Below, in pieces: positions 59,498 to 64,000 of a stretch of 64,000 nucleotides of DNA (positions within the stretch are counted from its first letter, which is position 1; the number at the start of each line of letters is the position of its first letter). The stretch is from contig VWZF01006058.1 in NCBI GenBank assembly GCA_013396755.1, forward strand, positions 46,174-110,173. The letters run 5' to 3'. Below the pieces are notes generated by a model. That model was not told the origin of the DNA. It was given only the letters and a program-made list of their open reading frames with translations, and did no database searches. The stretch is from Sclerurus mexicanus (Eukaryota > Chordata > Aves > Passeriformes > Furnariidae). The translations under genes and the position numbers were made by a program.

Positions 59498-61705
59498 GTG
59501 TGAGAGGAGCAGGGAACCAGCAGAGGTGCTGCTGGGGTGGGGAAGGAGCCTGTGGAGGTGAGAGCTGCTGGAGCGAGTTGGGTTAGCAATTCCACAGGTG
59601 CTCCAGTCTTCACCAGGACGTGGAGCCAACCCCATAGGACAGGTCGTGGGTGCAGGGAACTGTGCCAGGACTGGGAAGGGAGGGGGTGTGGGTCTGGCAC
59701 TTGAGTTCTTGCCTTGCTGCTGCAGTACACCCAAGCTGTCAGCCAGCTCCTGGGCTGCAGCTGTGCCCCAAAGGAAAGTGCTGCCCCCAGTCTGAATTAA
59801 TCTTTATTCCTTGATATCTGCAGGAATAAGGGAGTGGAGCAGTGTTCTTCACTGGCACTCCACCTGGTGTGCTGGGGCTCCCCCTTTCTGGGCCTGGGCT
59901 CAGTGATTCCACAAAGACAAGCGTGTTTGTACAGGAGATACGTACAGGATAAACTAGGGCCACATCAGCTGAAAAGGCCAGATGTAATAGTGTTCCTTCA
60001 AGTCATAATCCTTCATGTAATATCACACTTAGTTGTCATAGAAACCACAGCATCACTAAGACTTACAGCTCTTGATCCAGCAAAACAGTTCGGCATTTGC
60101 TTTTAATATAAAGTACGTGCTTAAATGCCAACTATTTCTATGGCATTGCTTGTATGCCTAGAACAAAGCTTACACGTCACTTTTTTCCTGTGTGAGAGCA
60201 ATGTGGCCCAGTAAAACCTTCTGCTCGCTTTAGTTAAGCCAAAACAGCCTGTGTGATTCACACTCACAAAAATTGCTGGCCCGGGAATGGCCTAAAGAGA
60301 GTCCAAACACAAGTTTGTAAGAGGAGATGTTGGCAATTGAATGCTTGATTAGATCCCATCACTGTCTCTGCTTCTGCAACCTGAAAAAGCATTAGAATAA
60401 TATTTGTCATAATTTCTTCCAGGACTTAGAACACTGGACAGCTCTTAATTTTATTGATTCTATGAGAAGAATAACTTTTTCTGACTCTAGAAAAGATAGA
60501 TTTTTGATCCTAATTTCTATCAGAAACACTCATGCTCCCAATAACCCAGTTAATATAACTGCTCAGAAGGCATTTTGTATTTTTCTCAGTTTCTGGATTA
60601 AATATTTAAGAATTTCTGTTTTAATTTTAAGGTATGTTTTAGTGCTCAAAGTGCTAAGAAAGGTGTGAAAATGTCCTTATGTCTCCAAGAAAACAAAAAA
60701 ATTGGTGACAAATTTAGGAAACACTACATGTATTTTAGTTTGAAGATCTGGGGGTTTTAAAACATCTTTTAGCTGGGGCCATGATTTGTGAAATTTGAAC
60801 AGGTGTCAGTGTTGAATATTCAATTCCTGTTGCAAATGCACTTGCAAGATAATGTGATGTTGTACTTGCCTACACTAGATGCAGTATTTTGTCCCCCAGC
60901 TCATACTACAAACAAAATATTCAGGGTACCTTTTCAGTGACTGAATGTTCTCCTTCAGAGATGGCCTCATCCAAGGCTTGTCTGCAAAGGCTGCTTATCA
61001 GAATTAGGTGGTTTAGTCTACATATTCTCAGTTTCTAATTCATATCTGGTGCCGTGAGAGATGTGGGTTATTGCTTTGACTAATTCCAGCAGCTGATAAC
61101 TGGTAACATATCTGTTAGAGCTGTTCTAGAAAGTTATGCATTTGCATCTGGTCTGTATTTGTGCCGAGGAGACCTGTTCCATAGAACTTCCATTGGTGGA
61201 GGTGGTAGAACCCCACGGTGAACTCAGTGCATTTCTAATGCTTCCTGCCAGCAGGGAAAAAAAAATAATTAAGATCCTAAACACAGAGGCTTTTGTGAAA
61301 ATTAAAGCAGAAGGTTAATAAAGGTGGCTGAGTCACAACTCGCTTTCAATTCAGAGAATGCCTGTGAACAAATCTTCCTGCTATTGACTGAGCTCCACCA
61401 GCTGGTAAATGACTGTGTGTTTCTAAAAGCTCTTCTTGTGAAAAGTTAAAATTTTGTGAATGGAAAAATCATTTAAAAACGTTCCTGGCTAATTTCCTTA
61501 CCTGGAGAGGAAGGTATAAGCCTTTCTACAACCTCAGAGATGAATGGAGGAGAGTGCCGTTGATTCTGCTGATTGCAAAGCACCTGGACAAAAAGACAGA
61601 TCTCATCCATAAAAACATCTTATTAAACAATGTGACTGAACTTATGGTCAGCCATGAAGGTGGCAGCAGTGCCCCCGAGGGCTATTTCCCTGTGTTAGCT
61701 GTCCC
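59498..61705. other. Host non-coding sequence, no gene called
   Basis: AT-rich in 60360-60720, with several AATAAA-like strings and no recognised repeat. The stretch around 60000-60110 is non-repetitive and may be conserved. No exon or RNA gene is seen. Confidence 0.55.
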
Positions 61706-61787
61706 TGGATGGATGGATGGATGGATGGATGGATGGATGGATGGATGGATGGATGGATGGATGGATGGATGGATGGATGGATGGATG
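61706..61787. repeat. (GGAT)n tetranucleotide microsatellite
   Basis: About twenty uninterrupted TGGA/GGAT units span 82 bases. Open frames of repeated MDGW or HPSI here are repeat artefacts. Perfect repeats of this length are usually polymorphic. Confidence 0.97.
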
Positions 61788-63940
61788 TCTGGGATGCAGG
61801 GATGGGACAGTGCCCCTCTGTGAGCTCAGGAGCCATGGCCAGGTGTGAACACACCTGGGGCACCTGCAGTGGGACCGACCTGGACACACCAGCACGGGGC
61901 AGCTCCACAGGCAGCCCCTGAGCAGCACTCCCTCCCTCCAGAGCACCTCATCCCCCTGAAATCACAGCCTTTTCCCATGGCCTTGGCCCCCACCTTGGGC
62001 TGCCCTTGTCCCCACACAGTGGCCACTCTTGGCAGCTCTTCTGGGCTACGGCACTGCCTCCTCAGGGACTTCTAGAGTCTCTTATGCCACAGTGGCAGGA
62101 AGATTTGGGCCAACATTCAGGTTATGTTTTCCTCTTTGTGGCTTAATTCCCTTTTTCTTGGTTTTTCTCTATAGCAGTGCTAAATAATCCCTTGCTTAGC
62201 GCTCACAGCCTGAAGATCTGGACAGCCAGAGCACAAATACAGGACAATGCAACTACCTGTGCTATTGGTTATGTGATACAACCACGTGCTAATGCAGGGA
62301 GGGGATGATAAAGATGCTTTAAGTCCTTCCCTCCAGCCCTGTTCCTCTTCTCCTGTCCTTATGGGAGGATAGTGTGTCCCTATTTGACTATCCTTTAGTT
62401 AAAACTGTTTATATGAGACTGGTTCTTCGAGCCTGATAAATCTTTCTCAGCCAGGCAGGGGACAAGTTAAGACTCTTGTCTAGAAGAAAAATCACTCTGG
62501 TGAGCATATTGCCACACTCTGCATTCCTGTCGGTGCCACACAGGTGCTGTGCTCTTCTGAGGTGGCTCAGTGTTGTGCCTGGGGCTAAAGGGAGTGCAAG
62601 CCTGGGCTGGGATTGGGGCATGGAAAGGAGTATCCTAATGGACATTGGCTGTACCTGAGAATCCAGCTCTGCTGCGTCTCGTGGCAGAAATCTGTCCTCC
62701 AAGTCCCACACTTTGCTCTGCTTTCGGATAATTTTCTGCCAAGATCACAGTTGCAGCATTCTAGGTAAAGAACACAATAAAATCTACCAGGGTAGATCCT
62801 GGAACAAGCCACAGCATCTGCTCTGCCTCCCCTGGCCAAAACAGGTGGTGAATGTGGGTGGAAATACGGAGAATCCTGTGGAAAGTAAGAAGTGTGGAGG
62901 CATGGGAAGGAACTGGGAAAGGCTGAGGGGGTTTATAGAACGAGCCCAAGTGAGATACACTGTGATGGTGATATAAAAATGCAATCTCTAGGAGACCAGG
63001 ATTCACTAGGTTTGTGGCTTGTAGATCAAGGAGTTGATTTTTTTTTTTTTACTGATTTTTCTTTACCTCTTGGAATGATTTCCTCGTCCTCATTGCTATT
63101 CAAAATGTCTCTCTGTGTCATCTGATAATTTCATCAATTACAGTCTCTTTTAAATCACAGTGAAAGTCTTGATCTCGACTCTAACACAGCACTACCATGA
63201 TCCATTTTAAACACATTAAGTACCTGTTCCTGCTCAGTAATTTTTATTCCTTGCTCACAATTCTTAAGCCAGTTCTCAAGTTATGTGGGTGCTGTTATGT
63301 CAAAAGAGATGTGAGTTAATGTTATATTCAGACTTCTGTGATTCAGTCTTTCAAACGTTTGTTTAAAGCCAAGTGTGTTGGTTCTGTTCCTTCCCTTTTA
63401 CTCACAGATGTTGTAAGTCTATAGGAGGTTCCTTTCTTTATAAACTCCAGGTTTATAAGGAGTCTGCTATCTTTCATGTGTTTTAGCAGCTTTTTTTGCT
63501 TAGAATTTGTTTCTAGCAGGAAAAGGGTCAGATTTACAGAATGGTAATTTCTGGGGTCATTCTGTTCTGAGATTTAGCATTGCATTTGGTTCTGAGACTG
63601 CTGTTTTCTGTCACTTTTTCTCGGTCATTCTGAGAAAAGGTGACTTCAAGTTATCTTCTGTAATGGAAAAAAAGTTTTTATATTTTCTGTGCTTCCCTCA
63701 CCCATAAAGATTCATGGGTTAGTTTTCCACATGTACTTCACCACCTTTTTTATCCCAGTCTTGCATCTACCAAACGCAATTTTGTGTATTTGATATTTAA
63801 AAGTTTCTAGATGCAGAGCATGTAAAAAAATCCCATCCCAGGACCTGTGGCCTGTGGACACATGACCTCCAAATGAGCAAATGGTTGGAAACAGTGACCT
63901 ACCTCACCAGTCTGACTTTCCCCACATATAAAATGAGGCT
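61788..63940. other. Host non-coding sequence, no gene called
   Basis: GC-rich to about 62050 and then mixed. A run of T lies at about 63039-63050. No transposon, exon or RNA gene is recognised. Confidence 0.55.
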
Positions 63941-64000
63941 GCATCCTGTGCCTGGTTGGTGTGATCCTGTGCCTGGTTTGGTGTGATCCTGTGCCTGGTT
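63941..64000. repeat. Minisatellite, 21-22 base unit, running off the window
   Basis: Three copies of a unit built on ATCCTGTGCCTGGTT plus a TGGTGTG linker are visible. The first is 21 bases and the next 22, and the last is cut by the window edge. The array continues beyond what is shown. Confidence 0.9.

Noticed and set aside
61554..61946. Open frames with repeated MDGW or HPSI units
   Set aside because: They are translations of the GGAT microsatellite.
1..64000. CRISPR arrays, tRNA or rRNA genes, bacterial operons
   Set aside because: No spaced direct repeats, no tRNA B-box with cloverleaf, no rRNA-like blocks; gene density and repeats are those of a bird nuclear genome.

Overview
The window looks like ordinary bird nuclear DNA: low CpG outside a few small patches, almost no long open frames, low repeat density, a chicken-repeat-1 (CR1) 3' end with its ATTCTAT-type terminus, and one proviral insertion of the ERV-L-like (class III) kind common in birds. 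I cannot place it on a named host gene, and nothing identifies the species below 'bird'.

The only certain protein-coding structure is the endogenous retrovirus at 22516-27635, lying on the minus strand. Reading in its own direction it has a 5' LTR (27635-26977, with an assembly gap inside), a candidate leucine-tRNA-like primer site, a leader with two tandem 62-base units, an uninterrupted 616-codon gag, a protease frame with an intact DTGA motif in another phase, a decayed reverse transcriptase, a remnant integrase C-terminus joined to RT by a large internal deletion, a polypurine tract and a 3' LTR (23039-22516). No env is visible. Gag is open over its full length while pol has stops, frame changes and a deletion. 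Gag is also oddly built: two hydrophobic segments at the N-terminus and an RD/RS-rich tail without CCHC zinc knuckles.

The host part has one CpG-island-like block (about 6660-7140, with an RFX-type X-box and a GC box). It is followed on the plus strand by a strong splice donor at 8158, then by a candidate exon at 14922-15097 containing a start codon in strong Kozak context, and a phase-compatible short exon at 15463-15497. Together these suggest a plus-strand promoter and 5' gene end, but the protein is not one I recognise and the model is inference. Other isolated splice-site pairs (2015-2072, 42661-42687, 59371-59497) are weaker.

The remainder is intronic or intergenic-looking sequence with a CR1 fragment (about 45114-45273), a (GGAT)n microsatellite (61706-61787), an A/C-rich tract (30053-30161), short tandem duplications and palindromes, and a 22-base minisatellite running off the right edge (63941-64000).
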